Counted from the stretch's first letter, positions 51,635 to 60,494 are shown. The stretch is 64,000 nt of DNA from Hymenobacter translucens (GCF_020685205.1 NZ_JAJERB010000003.1:434001-498000), one strand, 5' to 3'. Numbers and translations: made by a program. The notes: generated by a model from the letters alone, not told the origin.

Positions 51635-52474
51635 TCACCCACGCACCAGCTCGAAGACCGTTATTTCCGGTCTTACATTAAACCGGACCTGCCACAGGTG
51701 GCCCAGGGCGCGGTTGATGTACAGCGTCCGGTTACCGGAGAGGTCAAATTTCCCAGCCGTGTAGCGCTTGTTCCTGACGGGCAAAAGCGGTGGGGGCAGA
51801 AAGGGTGGCTTGCATTGACCGCCGTGGGTGTGCCCGGCCAGAATCCAGCCCTGGTAGTTATTCCAGACGTCTAAATCACACACGTCCGGATTGTGACAAA
51901 GCACAATGGCCGCCTGGTCAGGCCGATATGTACTCAGTGCCTTTTCCGGATTAAAATCGAGGCCCCAGTAGTCGTCCAGCCCGATAAAGCTGAGCCCGTG
52001 CCGCCCGACCTGCTCATTTCTCAGCATGGTTACCCCGTGCTTTTCCAGCATTGCCGCCACGGTATCGGCCACGGCGTGCCGGGTCCAGTTGCGGCCGTAG
52101 TCGTGGTTGCCCAGGATGCCGACCGTTCCCAGCCGGCCCTTCACGCAGCTGGCCAGAACTTCCTGCAGCGCGCTAAACTCGACCTGCTCCTTGTCAGCGC
52201 TTACGAAGTCGCCGGTGTAGACCACGAAATCAGGGTTTACTTCCTGCGCCTTCTTAAATGACTCGATCAGAAAATGGTAGTCGAATCTTTTCCCGACGTG
52301 GATGTCGCTGATCTGCATCAACGTCTTCCCGGCCAGTGCCGGTGGCAGATTCCTGACCGGCATTTTTAGGTGCACAAACTCCAGCCAGAACGGCTCGATC
52401 TGCCAGGAATACAGCCCGCAGGCAGCTCCCGTCAAGCCCGTCAGGCCCCACTTTATAAACGTGCGTCTTTTCAT
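51635..52474 (-). CDS. Membrane-associated metallophosphoesterase (YkuE/LpxG-like)
   Basis: A 279-residue calcineurin-like phosphoesterase. The N-terminus 'MKRRTFIKWGLTGLTGAACG' is a twin-basic, Tat-like signal or signal anchor. Di-metal ligands are visible: Asp 57 and His 59 in 'QISDIHVG', Asp 89 in 'YTGDFVS', Asn 123 and His 124 in 'LGNHDYG', His in 'LCHNPD' and both His in 'LAGHTHGGQ'. Relatives include YkuE-type enzymes and UDP-2,3-diacylglucosamine pyrophosphatases of the LpxG type, so a lipid or nucleotide diester is a likely substrate. The small gene at 52533 lies upstream on the same strand with a 58-base gap. Confidence 0.9.
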   Translation of the reverse strand: MKRRTFIKWGLTGLTGAACGLYSWQIEPFWLEFVHLKMPVRNLPPALAGKTLMQISDIHVGKRFDYHFLIESFKKAQEVNPDFVVYTGDFVSADKEQVEFSALQEVLASCVKGRLGTVGILGNHDYGRNWTRHAVADTVAAMLEKHGVTMLRNEQVGRHGLSFIGLDDYWGLDFNPEKALSTYRPDQAAIVLCHNPDVCDLDVWNNYQGWILAGHTHGGQCKPPFLPPPLLPVRNKRYTAGKFDLSGNRTLYINRALGHLWQVRFNVRPEITVFELVRG

Positions 52475-52532
52475 GAGCCGCCCTTGCTTTGCTTAACCCG
52501 AGCAGGGCCGCTGCATTTTCCGGCGCTAGCCG

Positions 52533-52742
52533 CTAGAGCTGGGTCAGGCCGGTCGTCTTGTCCAGGGCTTCGCGCACCTCGGTCCAGGTGAGTTCCCCGG
52601 CTACGTAACGGTCATATAGCTGGTGAGCGTAGGTTGTAGCATTCGATTCCAGGCGCGGAAGCGAGGCCAGCAGCCTCTTCAGCACGAGGGCGCGCTGCTC
52701 AGGTGTTTGGGCATCCGGCCCAAACCGAGGATCATACGTCAT
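52533..52742 (-). CDS. Small protein with VbhA-antitoxin-like C-terminus
   Basis: A 69-residue acidic-to-neutral helical protein, 'MTYDPRFGPDAQTPEQRALV' at the start and 'YDRYVAGELTWTEVREALDK' near the end. The 'YVAGELTWTEVREAL' helix pair resembles the short antitoxin VbhA domain that blocks Fic enzymes, and similar short helical proteins occur widely without a toxin. No Fic gene is next to it, so an antitoxin role is unproven. It is probably a real gene on length and composition; the spacing suggests possible co-transcription with the phosphoesterase. Confidence 0.6.
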   Translation of the reverse strand: MTYDPRFGPDAQTPEQRALVLKRLLASLPRLESNATTYAHQLYDRYVAGELTWTEVREALDKTTGLTQL

Positions 52743-53026
52743 GGAAAATTCTGGTTAATCCTGTTTCATAGCCAAGATACGGGAAATGGCCTGGATAATT
52801 GATTTGCACCGCCGGGCCCTTCCCCTTCGATAAGCTCCAGCAGAGCGGAGCAGCAGGAATCCTTTGCTTTCCGCACCGGGCCTTTGGCCGCTTACTATCC
52901 TCGCGGCTCCGATGGGAGACTCCGCGTAAACCGCACGGCCAGAACTTTCGGCTCGCCAGTCACTACCTTCACCAGTAGGTATCCCTGCCCGTATCCGCGT
53001 GCCGGTTCAGTTAATTTCTATTCCGC

Positions 53027-54229
53027 ATGCATTCAGCGCCCGAACCCAATGCCAACGCCGACTCTCTGGCCGCCGAAAATGCCGCTCTGCTTGAGGAAGT
53101 CCGCCTGCTTCGCCAACAGCAGGGCGATATCGCCAAGCACCAGGATGCCTACGCGCAAAGCCAGGCCCGCTTCCGCACGGTGTTCGAGAATTCGCCCCTG
53201 GGCCAGAAAATCATCGACCCCGACCTTTGCATCCGCCAGGTCAACCAGGCTGTTGTCGACATGCTCGGCTACACGAGCCCGGAGGACCTGCTCGGCCGTA
53301 AAATCCTTGAGTTCACCCATCCCGACCACCGTGCCGACTGGCGGGAGCTGCAGCAGCGCCTGTGGGCGCACAAGCTGCCTCATTTTGCCTTGGAAACGTG
53401 TCTGATCCGGAAGGATGGCTCCTCGTTCTGGTGCCAGATCACCTCGGTGCTTTTTCCCGACGAGGGAGCTGAGCTGGGTTACACGATCCTGGAGGATATT
53501 TCTGAGCGCAAAAAGCTTGAAACCTCGCTCAAGCGCGTCTACGACGCGCAGGAAACGATTCTGCAGCTTGCTACGCACGATCTTAAAAGCCCGATTGCCC
53601 ACATCCAGCTGCTCACTGACCTGCTCCAGCGCGAGGTAGCCAGCCGCAGTGGGCAGGGGCCGCCGCCCCCGGAGATGGTGCACTACCTGACCCTGATTCA
53701 CACCGCCTGTGCCCACGCCACCACCCTGCTTGAAGATGTGCTCTATATCGGTGACCTCGACGAGCACGGCCTGCAAAAGACGCCTACTGACCTGCCCGCC
53801 TTTGTAACCACGCGGCTGGCGGTGCACCAGCTGGCCGCGCGGGCAGCCGGCGTGACCCTGGCCCTGGATCTGCCCGCCGAAGGACTCCACGCCCGGCTTC
53901 ATCCCGAGAAGTTCAGCCGCGTGCTCGACAACCTGCTCGGCAACGCGCTAAAATTCACCCCGGCCGGCGGAACCGTCACGCTGCGCGTGGCCGCGCACAA
54001 CGGCAAAGTTCGGTTCACGGTGCAGGATACCGGCATTGGCATCCCCGGCAAGCTGCACAACCACCTGTTCGATAAATTCAACCCTACCCGTCGCGCCGGC
54101 CTGCAGGGCGAAACCACCACCGGCTTGGGCCTGTTTATTGCTAAGCAGATCGTGGAGCTCCACGGCGGCGACATCTGGCTTGAAAGCCGCGAACAGGCTG
54201 GTTCCAGCTTCTTTATCGAGCTGCCGTAG
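53027..54229 (+). CDS. PAS-domain sensor histidine kinase
   Basis: A 400-residue soluble kinase. A short N-terminal coiled coil (about 12-48) leads into a PAS domain (about 46-162, 'FRTVFENSPLGQKIIDPDL', 'FTHPDHRADW', 'GYTILEDISERKKLE'). The HisKA helix has phospho-acceptor His 184 in 'LATHDLKSPIAHIQLL'. The ATPase domain follows with 'NLLGNALKFTPAGG' (N-box), 'VQDTGIGIPGKL' (G1) and 'TTGLGLFIAKQIVELHGG' (G2). No membrane helix or receiver domain is present, so it probably senses a cytosolic signal and phosphorylates the response regulator encoded 60 bases downstream. Confidence 0.93.
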   Translation: MHSAPEPNANADSLAAENAALLEEVRLLRQQQGDIAKHQDAYAQSQARFRTVFENSPLGQKIIDPDLCIRQVNQAVVDMLGYTSPEDLLGRKILEFTHPDHRADWRELQQRLWAHKLPHFALETCLIRKDGSSFWCQITSVLFPDEGAELGYTILEDISERKKLETSLKRVYDAQETILQLATHDLKSPIAHIQLLTDLLQREVASRSGQGPPPPEMVHYLTLIHTACAHATTLLEDVLYIGDLDEHGLQKTPTDLPAFVTTRLAVHQLAARAAGVTLALDLPAEGLHARLHPEKFSRVLDNLLGNALKFTPAGGTVTLRVAAHNGKVRFTVQDTGIGIPGKLHNHLFDKFNPTRRAGLQGETTTGLGLFIAKQIVELHGGDIWLESREQAGSSFFIELP

Positions 54230-54289
54230 CTACGCCCTGCAAACTCCTACCCACTGCCGCCCCGCGCAGCCTTCTGCCTTTTCTACCCG

Positions 54290-54712
54290 ATGATAAAACT
54301 TTCCAGCGTTCTGCTGGTCGACGACGACCCTCTGACCAACCACCTGAACGAACGACTCCTGCAAAGCCTGGGGGTAGCCGACCAGTACCTTTCGGCCAAC
54401 GACGGCGCCCAGGCGCTTCTGGCGCTGAATGACCTCGTCGCCACCGCCGACCCACTACGGCCGGTGCTCATCCTGCTTGATGTCAAGATGCCCGGGATGG
54501 ATGGCATGGCTTTCCTCGACGCCTACCAGCGGCTGCCACCAGCCCAGCAGCAGGCCGTGGTCATCGTTATGCATACCGCCTCCATGACGTCAATTGACCT
54601 GGGACGTATCGATGCGCTGCCCGTTGCCGGCCTGGTCAGCAAGCCGCTTAACAAAGAGAAGCTCGACACCATCCTTAAGCTTCATTACCAGCGCCAGTTT
54701 CCGGAAGCGTAA
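54290..54712 (+). CDS. Single-domain response regulator (CheY-like)
   Basis: A 140-residue receiver domain with no output domain. Acidic residues 'VLLVDDDPLTNHL' (Asp 11-13), phospho-acceptor Asp 64 in 'ILLDVKMPGMDG', Thr 96 or Ser 98 in 'VMHTASM' and Lys 118 in 'GLVSKPLNKEKL' complete the active site. It follows the PAS kinase gene after 60 bases and is almost surely its partner. Single-domain regulators act by protein contact or as phosphate shuttles. It could also receive phosphate from the Hpt domain of the hybrid kinase at 46.8 kb. Confidence 0.93.
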   Translation: MIKLSSVLLVDDDPLTNHLNERLLQSLGVADQYLSANDGAQALLALNDLVATADPLRPVLILLDVKMPGMDGMAFLDAYQRLPPAQQQAVVIVMHTASMTSIDLGRIDALPVAGLVSKPLNKEKLDTILKLHYQRQFPEA

Positions 54713-54829
54713 GGATTTCCTTTTGTTTTTGTAAGCGTGAAGCTTCTAACCTTCCGCTGTTTCAGGATGAGGCCCGGGTGGTATTCTGGCTTTTCTTTCA
54801 GCAGGATACATGTTTATGGAGGCCATGCC

Positions 54830-55147
54830 ATGACGGCAAGGGGTTTGCTGCCTTATGCCACAACGCGCCGAAAAGTGAAGGCATACGCAGAACTATCGCA
54901 CCCTGAATGAGGACCTATTGAACTTCACCTAGGCACCTTCTGCGCTGAGGTGTATTACGACTCGGATACCAACCGGCCGCTGCGCACCCGCACGTTCACC
55001 TGCCGGAAGTGCCTGCCCGACTATGCGGTGTATGTGAAGCTGGAAAGCCTAGGCCAGTGCATCGGCTGGTCTGACGGCCTTCAACGTCTGTTCTCAGATG
55101 GGAAGAAGACAACAGGATCTACGGAAGCCATATACCCGGGAGACTGA
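54830..55147 (+). pseudogene. Interrupted small gene, nonsense-split
   Basis: From the ATG at 54830 a frame runs to a TGA at 54908, and the same frame continues to 55147. The part after the stop reads like real protein ('LHLGTFCAEVYYDSDTNRPL', then 'RTRTFTCRKCLPDYAVYVKL'), similar in style to small Bacteroidota hypothetical proteins. A GTG at 54950 could also start a shorter product. The last third overlaps the opposite-strand frame at 55081. I read it as a decayed gene; a sequencing error or a short active gene is possible. Confidence 0.4.
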
Positions 55148-55821
55148 CTGCCTACATAGTAGCGAATGGTCATGGTAGCCCGACATGGTTCGGCGAAGGT
55201 AATGGAATAGATCACCAGCAGATTCGGGTGATGAACCGACATCTTCGGCACATTGAACACCAACTCGCCGTTCCGCCCTGGCATGCTGGCTTCAATAAAA
55301 CCGTCCGTGGGGATGTTTTTGCACTGAACGCCGACCTGGACCACGCCGCTTGGCAACTCCAGTTCATACTGCCGCTCATGGACGTTGCCTTTCGTAAAGC
55401 GGGTAGTCATGTTGTCGCTGTCACTCATGGTGGAAGTGGAATACAGGTTGGAAGGTATGCTGAGCAAAGTAAAGAATGCTTGGGAAAAGAGCCCCGGCGC
55501 GGCAGATGACTTATTTTGCCACTCCATCGTGCACCGGCTTACCCCAGCCAACAACAGAAGCAGTACCAGATCCACCGCCAGCAACAAGCGGTTGCGTCGT
55601 TGGAGCTTACCGCCGGTGCGGTAGCCCCGCTTGCGGGTGCCGTCATCGTGGCCACTGATACTGGGGCCGCCTGGGCTACGTTCCAGTCCGATATCGAGGG
55701 GGTACTTTCGCACTGAGCCCAATACCCAGCCAATGTCCTCGGCAATGGTCTTGCCGAGAATCTTAGCGTAGAGCTGCTCGGCCAACTTGTTAGTGCAGCC
55801 TAGTGTGCCACCACAATCCAA
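55081..55821 (-). CDS. Hypothetical membrane-anchored protein, low-GC region
   Basis: An open frame of 246 residues from a TTG at 55821; no ATG is available before the single membrane helix 'LLLAVDLVLLLLLAGV' (about residues 79-94). The N-terminal 78 residues are polar and Gly-rich without family resemblance. The part after the helix (about 95-246) has beta-like text ('ERQYELELPSGVVQVGVQCK', 'GELVFNVPKMSVHHPNLLVIY', 'TMTIRYYVGSQSPGYM') and looks like a genuine extracytoplasmic domain. GC is lower than in neighbours. The true start may lie just before the helix at a non-standard codon, or the gene may be a chimera. Function unknown. Confidence 0.45.
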   Translation of the reverse strand: MDCGGTLGCTNKLAEQLYAKILGKTIAEDIGWVLGSVRKYPLDIGLERSPGGPSISGHDDGTRKRGYRTGGKLQRRNRLLLAVDLVLLLLLAGVSRCTMEWQNKSSAAPGLFSQAFFTLLSIPSNLYSTSTMSDSDNMTTRFTKGNVHERQYELELPSGVVQVGVQCKNIPTDGFIEASMPGRNGELVFNVPKMSVHHPNLLVIYSITFAEPCRATMTIRYYVGSQSPGYMASVDPVVFFPSENRR

Positions 55822-55872
55822 AATGATAGGGGCTCGCCTTATCCTCGCACACCAATTCGCACCCTAAAAACA

Positions 55873-55905
55873 AAAACACCGCCTCTGAATCAGAGGCGGT
55901 GTTTT
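55873..55905 (-). terminator. Terminator downstream of tRNA-Lys
   Basis: AAAACACCGCCTCTGA and TCAGAGGCGGTGTTTT form a near-continuous palindrome with a T-run on the minus strand, starting 2 bases after the tRNA 3' end. Confidence 0.9.
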
Positions 55906-55907
55906 AG

Positions 55908-55980
55908 TGATCCCGCTGGGATTCGAACCCAGGACCCGTACATTAAAAGTGTACTGCTCTACCAGCTGAGCTACAGAATC
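55908..55980 (-). tRNA. tRNA-Lys (anticodon TTT)
   Basis: The minus strand folds as a 73-base tRNA. Acceptor stem GATTCTG pairs with CGGGATC (three G-U pairs allowed), D-arm GCTC-AGCTGGTA-GAGC, anticodon arm GTACA-CTTTTAA-TGTAC with anticodon TTT, and T-arm CTGGG-TTCGAAT-CCCAG. The discriminator base is A; CCA is not fully encoded (only the first C follows). It decodes AAA and AAG. A strong promoter lies upstream and a hairpin terminator directly downstream, so it is transcribed alone. Confidence 0.97.
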
Positions 55981-56021
55981 GTTTATTTGCAGCCGGGAAT
56001 TGTGTTCCCTGATTGCGGATG

Positions 56022-56053
56022 CAAAAGTAGAAGCCCCCCTCTAATTCACCAAA
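56022..56053 (-). promoter_or_regulatory. Promoter of tRNA-Lys
   Basis: On the minus strand TTTG (complement of 56050-56053), 20 bases, then TACTTTTG (complement of 56022-56029), both exact matches to the Bacteroidota consensus, 41 bases before the tRNA 5' end. The -33 element is only 4 bases from the start codon of the opposite-strand TPR gene. Confidence 0.85.
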
Positions 56054-56057
56054 TGTT

Positions 56058-56774
56058 TTGCTAAAAAAAGCGCAATTATTTTTCCTGTTTTGGACTATTC
56101 TCACCCAACCGGTTCTGGGACAAAATGATAGCCCAAACCTTGCGAAAGCAGATTCGCTGTTTGACCGGGGGCGTTTTGAGGCGGCTTATCCACTCTACCG
56201 GCAGGTACTACGGCAGGAGCAGCAAGCCTCCCCCCGCCTACTGCTTCGGATGGCCTTTGTGCAGGAAAGCCTGGGCCACTCCCCGGCAGCGCTGTACTAC
56301 CTGAGCTTAGCCCAGGCCCGGCAGCCGCGCAAAGCCACCTGGCAGAAAATGGCGGAGCTGGCGCAAAATCACCGGCTTACGGGCTACCCCGATACCTGGC
56401 GGCAACGCCTGCTGATTACCTTCCGGCAGTATTACTACCGCCTGCTGCAGTTCCTGCTGATTGGCGCAGTGGTGGGTGGGCTGCTCCTGCTGATGCGCCG
56501 CCGTAACACTAACTGGGGCTGGTGGGCATTCTACTGCTTCTACCTCGTGGCAGTGGGTCTCTACCTGAACCTGCTGGCCCCGGGGCGGGCAGGCATCGTG
56601 ACCCGCCCCCGCGCGGCGCTGATGGGTGGACCCAGCGCCGGGGCCGACTGGCTGAGCACCGCCGCCGCCGGCGACCGGCTGGTGGTGCAGGACCGGCAGG
56701 ACATCTGGTATCGGGTACTATGGCGGGGTAAGGATGCCTACATCCGCCAGCACGACCTGATTATGGTGCAGTAA
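56058..56774 (+). CDS. TPR and SH3-domain membrane protein (BatE-like)
   Basis: A 238-residue protein with a TTG start; the nearby ATG at 56053 is in another frame and ends after three codons. A signal peptide ends near 'VLGQ'. Residues 30-115 form two to three TPR helices ('AKADSLFDRGRFEAAYPLYRQVL', 'LLLRMAFVQESLGHSPAALYYL'-type text). Two membrane helices lie at about 130-175, then a C-terminal bacterial SH3 domain ('GGPSAGADWLSTAAAGDRLVV', 'DIWYRVLWRGKDAYIRQHDL'). This layout is that of BatE-like proteins from the aerotolerance (Bat) operons, but no batA-D or MoxR gene is near, so it is an orphan or a different envelope protein. Confidence 0.75.
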   Translation: MLKKAQLFFLFWTILTQPVLGQNDSPNLAKADSLFDRGRFEAAYPLYRQVLRQEQQASPRLLLRMAFVQESLGHSPAALYYLSLAQARQPRKATWQKMAELAQNHRLTGYPDTWRQRLLITFRQYYYRLLQFLLIGAVVGGLLLLMRRRNTNWGWWAFYCFYLVAVGLYLNLLAPGRAGIVTRPRAALMGGPSAGADWLSTAAAGDRLVVQDRQDIWYRVLWRGKDAYIRQHDLIMVQ

Positions 56775-56802
56775 ACCAAGAGGCGTTGGAAATGCCGGCA
56801 GG

Positions 56803-57609
56803 CTACTTCAGGGGAGAGTTTTCTTCCTTACGGAAGTGGTTGAGCACCAACTTGTCGGTAAGGGAGGGCAGCCATTTATTCAGGAATACGGTGAGCTTGC
56901 CCTGACCGGTAAGCACCATGTCGCGGCGCCGCTGCTGTACGGCCTTGAGCATGTGTTCGGCCACCTCCTCGCTGCTCATCATAGCGCCCTCGTCGCGGGG
57001 CGACTCGCCCTGGGCACTGCCATCGGCGGCCAGGGCCGTCTGGCGGATGTTGGAGGCTGTGAAACCCGGGCAGGCAACCAGCACGTGGACGCCCTGGGGC
57101 AGCAGCTCGGTGCGGAGGGCTTCCAGAAAGCCCTGCATGGCAAATTTAGAAGCTGAGTAGCCCGTGCGGCCCGGCAGCCCCCGGTACCCGGCAATGCTGG
57201 AGACGCCCACAATCGAGCCCTTGCTGGCTACGATGTGAGGCAAAGCGAACTTGGTCGTGTAAACCGTGCCAAAGAAGTTGGTTTGCATTAGCTGCCGGAT
57301 AACGTCGAGCGAGGCATCCTGAAACGTGGCCCGCATGGAGATGCCGGCATTGTTGATCAGCACGTCGAGCTTGCCAAAGGCCGCTACCGTGGTGGAAATG
57401 GCCCGTTCGGCATCGGCCTCCACGCCGACATCGGCCCGGACCGCCCGGTTGTCGATACCGGCCTGGGTAAGCTCCCGGCTGGTGGCCGCCAGACGGGCTT
57501 CGTCGCGGCCGGTGATGACGACCCGGGCGCCGGCCCGGCCAAAGGCCAGAGCACAGGCCCGGCCAATGCCCGAGGTTCCGCCGGTGATAAGCACTACTTT
57601 ATCTTTCAT
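56803..57609 (-). CDS. Short-chain dehydrogenase/reductase (SDR)
   Basis: A 268-residue classical SDR. The cofactor motif is 'TGGTSGIG' at about 9-16, followed by 'TGRDEARLAA', which with the Arg after Gly favours NADP(H). 'LINNAGIS' lies at about 85-92, the catalytic Ser in 'GVSSIAGYRGLPG' and the Tyr/Lys pair in 'YSASKFAMQGF'. 'ACPGFTASN' closes the site. The C-terminal 60 residues with 'SSEEVAEHMLKAVQQRRRDMV' resemble SDR proteins annotated as 3-oxoacyl reductase or dihydrosphingosine-reductase-like. The substrate is unknown. It stands alone on its strand. Confidence 0.9.
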   Translation of the reverse strand: MKDKVVLITGGTSGIGRACALAFGRAGARVVITGRDEARLAATSRELTQAGIDNRAVRADVGVEADAERAISTTVAAFGKLDVLINNAGISMRATFQDASLDVIRQLMQTNFFGTVYTTKFALPHIVASKGSIVGVSSIAGYRGLPGRTGYSASKFAMQGFLEALRTELLPQGVHVLVACPGFTASNIRQTALAADGSAQGESPRDEGAMMSSEEVAEHMLKAVQQRRRDMVLTGQGKLTVFLNKWLPSLTDKLVLNHFRKEENSPLK

Positions 57610-58183
57610 GTAGTCAGCTGTTAACCTGGTAGATAAGCAAGAAATTCAAAAAGGAATACCCATGGTAGAAGTACCGCCTCGCCCGAAATTGCGGGCTTGT
57701 TTCACCCCAGCGGGCAGCCTGAGTCCGGTCCGGCCGGTGGTAGTACCTGCGCCTTGCCGGGCAAAACTACGGGTTTACCTTCCCAAAAACCCAGGGGGCC
57801 GTCCGCTCACGTCCTTGGCTTACCCGGCCAGTTAGCCCCTGAAAGCAATTTCCGGGCTTACCCCACCCCTCTCCCGGGCTCCTGCTGCCAGTCAAACCAG
57901 CTGCCCAGCCTACCTTTTTCTAACGGGCCACCGGTAACCAGCCCTACTTTGTATGAGCCGCTGGCTTATCGTCGACGGGCACGAATTACTGAGGCGGCGA
58001 AAGTAAACCCTGAGCGGCGTCGGCAGTCAACGCCGCTCCTTAAAACAACGTTTTCCAGGCTCCGGATAAAGGAAAAGCACCCCGTACGCAACCTATAGTA
58101 TATCTGGAGAGTCGTGTTAAAGAGTTGGATTTAGTGGCTACATTTATGGCACTCTTCCCCCCCGGAATTAACGAGCATCACCT
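57610..58183. other. 574-bp intergenic region
   Basis: No convincing gene or RNA. It holds the divergent starts of the SDR gene and the GEVED protein gene. TACATTTA at 58139-58146 (one mismatch to TAnnTTTG), 37 bases before the GEVED protein start, is a weak promoter candidate. Confidence 0.5.
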
Positions 58184-60427
58184 ATGAATAAAAATCTACC
58201 CGCACTTCGCCTTACTTCCAAGCGCCTGGGCCGTTGCTGCCTGCTTGCCTTGCTGCTGGTTTTCCGCGCGGGATGGGCCCAGGCCCAGTGCCCGGCGGCT
58301 ACCAGCACCTGCACGCCCGGTGCGGCGCCCTCGTCGAGCTTTCCGTTTGGCATGGGAATCCTGAACGTGAACCTCGGGACCATCAACAACACCACCGGCG
58401 GAGTGACGGAAGGGTTCCGGGACTACTCCTGCACGCTCAACGCCAACCTCACCGTGGGCACGGACCATGCCATCCGCATCCGAACCAATGCCAATGCCGC
58501 CGAAAACGTGCGCGTATGGGTGGACCTCGACAACAACGGCACGCTCAACCCCACGAGCGAGCTGGTATTCAGCTCGTCGGTGCAGGGCCAGCACAGTGGC
58601 GTGGTGCGGTTTCCGGCTACCGCAACCCTGGGCGTGCGGCTCCGCATGCGCGTGGCGGCTGACTATGTGAATGCGCCTATTCCCACGCCCTGCTCCACCC
58701 CGCAGTATTCCCAGACCGAGGACTACTCCGTGACCCTGGCTGCCAACACCACGCCTCCGGTGGCCGAGTTTATTGCCGACCAGACCGTGACCTGCTCGGG
58801 CTGCATCCAGTTCACTGACCAGAGCCAGAACGCCCCCGCCTCTTGGCTTTGGAACTTTGGCGATAATACCACCAGCACCCAGCAGAACCCGCGTCACTGC
58901 TACACTACCCCCGGCACCTACACCGTGACGCTGACCGTGACGAATGCGGCCGGCACCAGCGCCCCACGGACCCGCACCAACTACATTACCTACAACAACC
59001 AGGTGCCGGTAGCCGCCAGCTGTACGCCCGCCACTACCGCCTACTGCTGCGGCTACGGCATTACCCGGCTGACGCTGGGCACGCTCAACCAGGCTTCGGT
59101 GAACGGCATGGCCGGCTACGAGGACTTTACCTGTGCAGGCCGGGTTCAGCTCACGGAAACCACGCCCTACCCCATCAGCATCACCACGGGCACCAATCCC
59201 CAGGACGTGCGCGTGTGGCTGGACCTCGACAACAACGGCGTCTTCAATCCGACTACCGAGCAGCTCTTCGTCGCGCTGAACGCCACGAACCCCACCGGCA
59301 GCATCACGATTCCAAGCTCGGCGCTGAAGAACGTACCCCTGCGCCTGCGGGTAATGGCTGACTTTGTGGGCGGAGCCGCCGGCCCCTGCGACGCCCCGCA
59401 GCTGGGCCAGGTCGAGGACTATACGGTGACGGTACTAGCCAACACGGCCCCGCCCGTAGCGACTTTCACGTCGAACTATGTCCCTGGTGGCTGCCAGAAC
59501 CCGATCCAGTTCACCGACCAGTCGCGAAATGTGGTGACGGGCTGGCTGTGGAACTTCGGCGACAACACCACCAGCACCCAGCAGAATCCTTCGCACACGT
59601 ACACTACGTCGGGCACGTACACCGTGACGCTGACCGTCACCAGCCCGTATGGCTCGAATCAGACAAGTCAGGTCGTAACCGTGCAGATTCCGTGCGTGAA
59701 CTACTGCGCCTCTTCGGGCGTGAATAACAACGTCTGGATGACCAGCGTGACAGCCAACGTGGTGGCCCCTGACCCGGCCTTCAGCAGCTTTACCGGCGCT
59801 GAGCGCAATGGCTACGGCTCCTACCTGGACCGGCGCCTGGTAGTGCGCCTGGGAACCACGCGCACCCTGAGCATCACTACCAACGCCAACTTTGGCCGAA
59901 CCAACACCGTCTGGATCGACTGGAACCAGGACGGAACGTTTTCCCCGTCGGAGCTGGTCATGAATGCGGTGTCAAACAACCAGGTCACGTTCACCGGTCA
60001 GTTCGTCGTGCCTACCAGCACCGCCTTCGCAGGCCTGACCCGCATGCGGGTGGTGGTGCGCCTGAACGGCAACGTGGCCAACCCCTGCGTGGTAGGGCAG
60101 CCCAACTCCGAAACCGAGGATTATCTGGTGCAGGTGGTTAACCCTCTGGCCACCCTGGAGGCCCACACCATGCCTTCGCTGAGCGTATTTCCGAACCCTA
60201 CCACTACGGGGCAGCTGCACCTGCGGCTGACGGACGGCAACGCGGCCGGAGCCTACACCGCTACAGTTGAGAACCTGCTGGGCGCCAAGGCACTCAGCAC
60301 CAGCCTGCAACTCAAGCCCGCCGCCGATGCCACGCTGGACCTGTCGGCACTGCCCCAGGGCATCTACGTGCTGCGTCTGCTGGGAGCCGACGGCCAGACG
60401 GCCCTGCGCCGGATTGTGCGCGAGTAA
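58184..60427 (+). CDS. Secreted GEVED/PKD-domain protein, T9SS cargo
   Basis: A 747-residue surface or secreted protein with signal peptide ending near 'AQAQC'. Three GEVED domains are visible by 'VWVDLDNNGTLNP... EDYSVTL' (about 60-190), 'VWLDLDNNGVFNP... VEDYTVTV' (about 300-425) and 'VWIDWNQDGTFSP... TEDYLVQV' (about 530-655). Between them lie two PKD domains (about 195-275 and 430-505), each with 'WLWNFGDNTTSTQQNP' and 'GTYTVTLTV'. The last 80 residues are a type A T9SS tail ('VFPNPTTTGQLHLRL' to 'LPQGIYVLRLLG'). No catalytic domain is present, so it is probably an adhesin or matrix protein. The next gene starts 67 bases later on the same strand and may be co-transcribed. Confidence 0.9.
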   Translation: MNKNLPALRLTSKRLGRCCLLALLLVFRAGWAQAQCPAATSTCTPGAAPSSSFPFGMGILNVNLGTINNTTGGVTEGFRDYSCTLNANLTVGTDHAIRIRTNANAAENVRVWVDLDNNGTLNPTSELVFSSSVQGQHSGVVRFPATATLGVRLRMRVAADYVNAPIPTPCSTPQYSQTEDYSVTLAANTTPPVAEFIADQTVTCSGCIQFTDQSQNAPASWLWNFGDNTTSTQQNPRHCYTTPGTYTVTLTVTNAAGTSAPRTRTNYITYNNQVPVAASCTPATTAYCCGYGITRLTLGTLNQASVNGMAGYEDFTCAGRVQLTETTPYPISITTGTNPQDVRVWLDLDNNGVFNPTTEQLFVALNATNPTGSITIPSSALKNVPLRLRVMADFVGGAAGPCDAPQLGQVEDYTVTVLANTAPPVATFTSNYVPGGCQNPIQFTDQSRNVVTGWLWNFGDNTTSTQQNPSHTYTTSGTYTVTLTVTSPYGSNQTSQVVTVQIPCVNYCASSGVNNNVWMTSVTANVVAPDPAFSSFTGAERNGYGSYLDRRLVVRLGTTRTLSITTNANFGRTNTVWIDWNQDGTFSPSELVMNAVSNNQVTFTGQFVVPTSTAFAGLTRMRVVVRLNGNVANPCVVGQPNSETEDYLVQVVNPLATLEAHTMPSLSVFPNPTTTGQLHLRLTDGNAAGAYTATVENLLGAKALSTSLQLKPAADATLDLSALPQGIYVLRLLGADGQTALRRIVRE

Positions 60428-60494
60428 GCACCGTCCCCTTCCCTGTTTTCATTCTACTTGGCCCTGCCCGGGGCTTACTCCTTACCCAACTTCT

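Noticed and set aside
55908..55980. Attachment-site duplication at tRNA-Lys
   Set aside because: I looked for a second copy of the tRNA 3' end within the window and did not see one.
57697..58098. A 133-codon open frame in the gap before the GEVED gene
   Set aside because: Translation is Pro/Ser-rich with no start context, family match or plausible fold.
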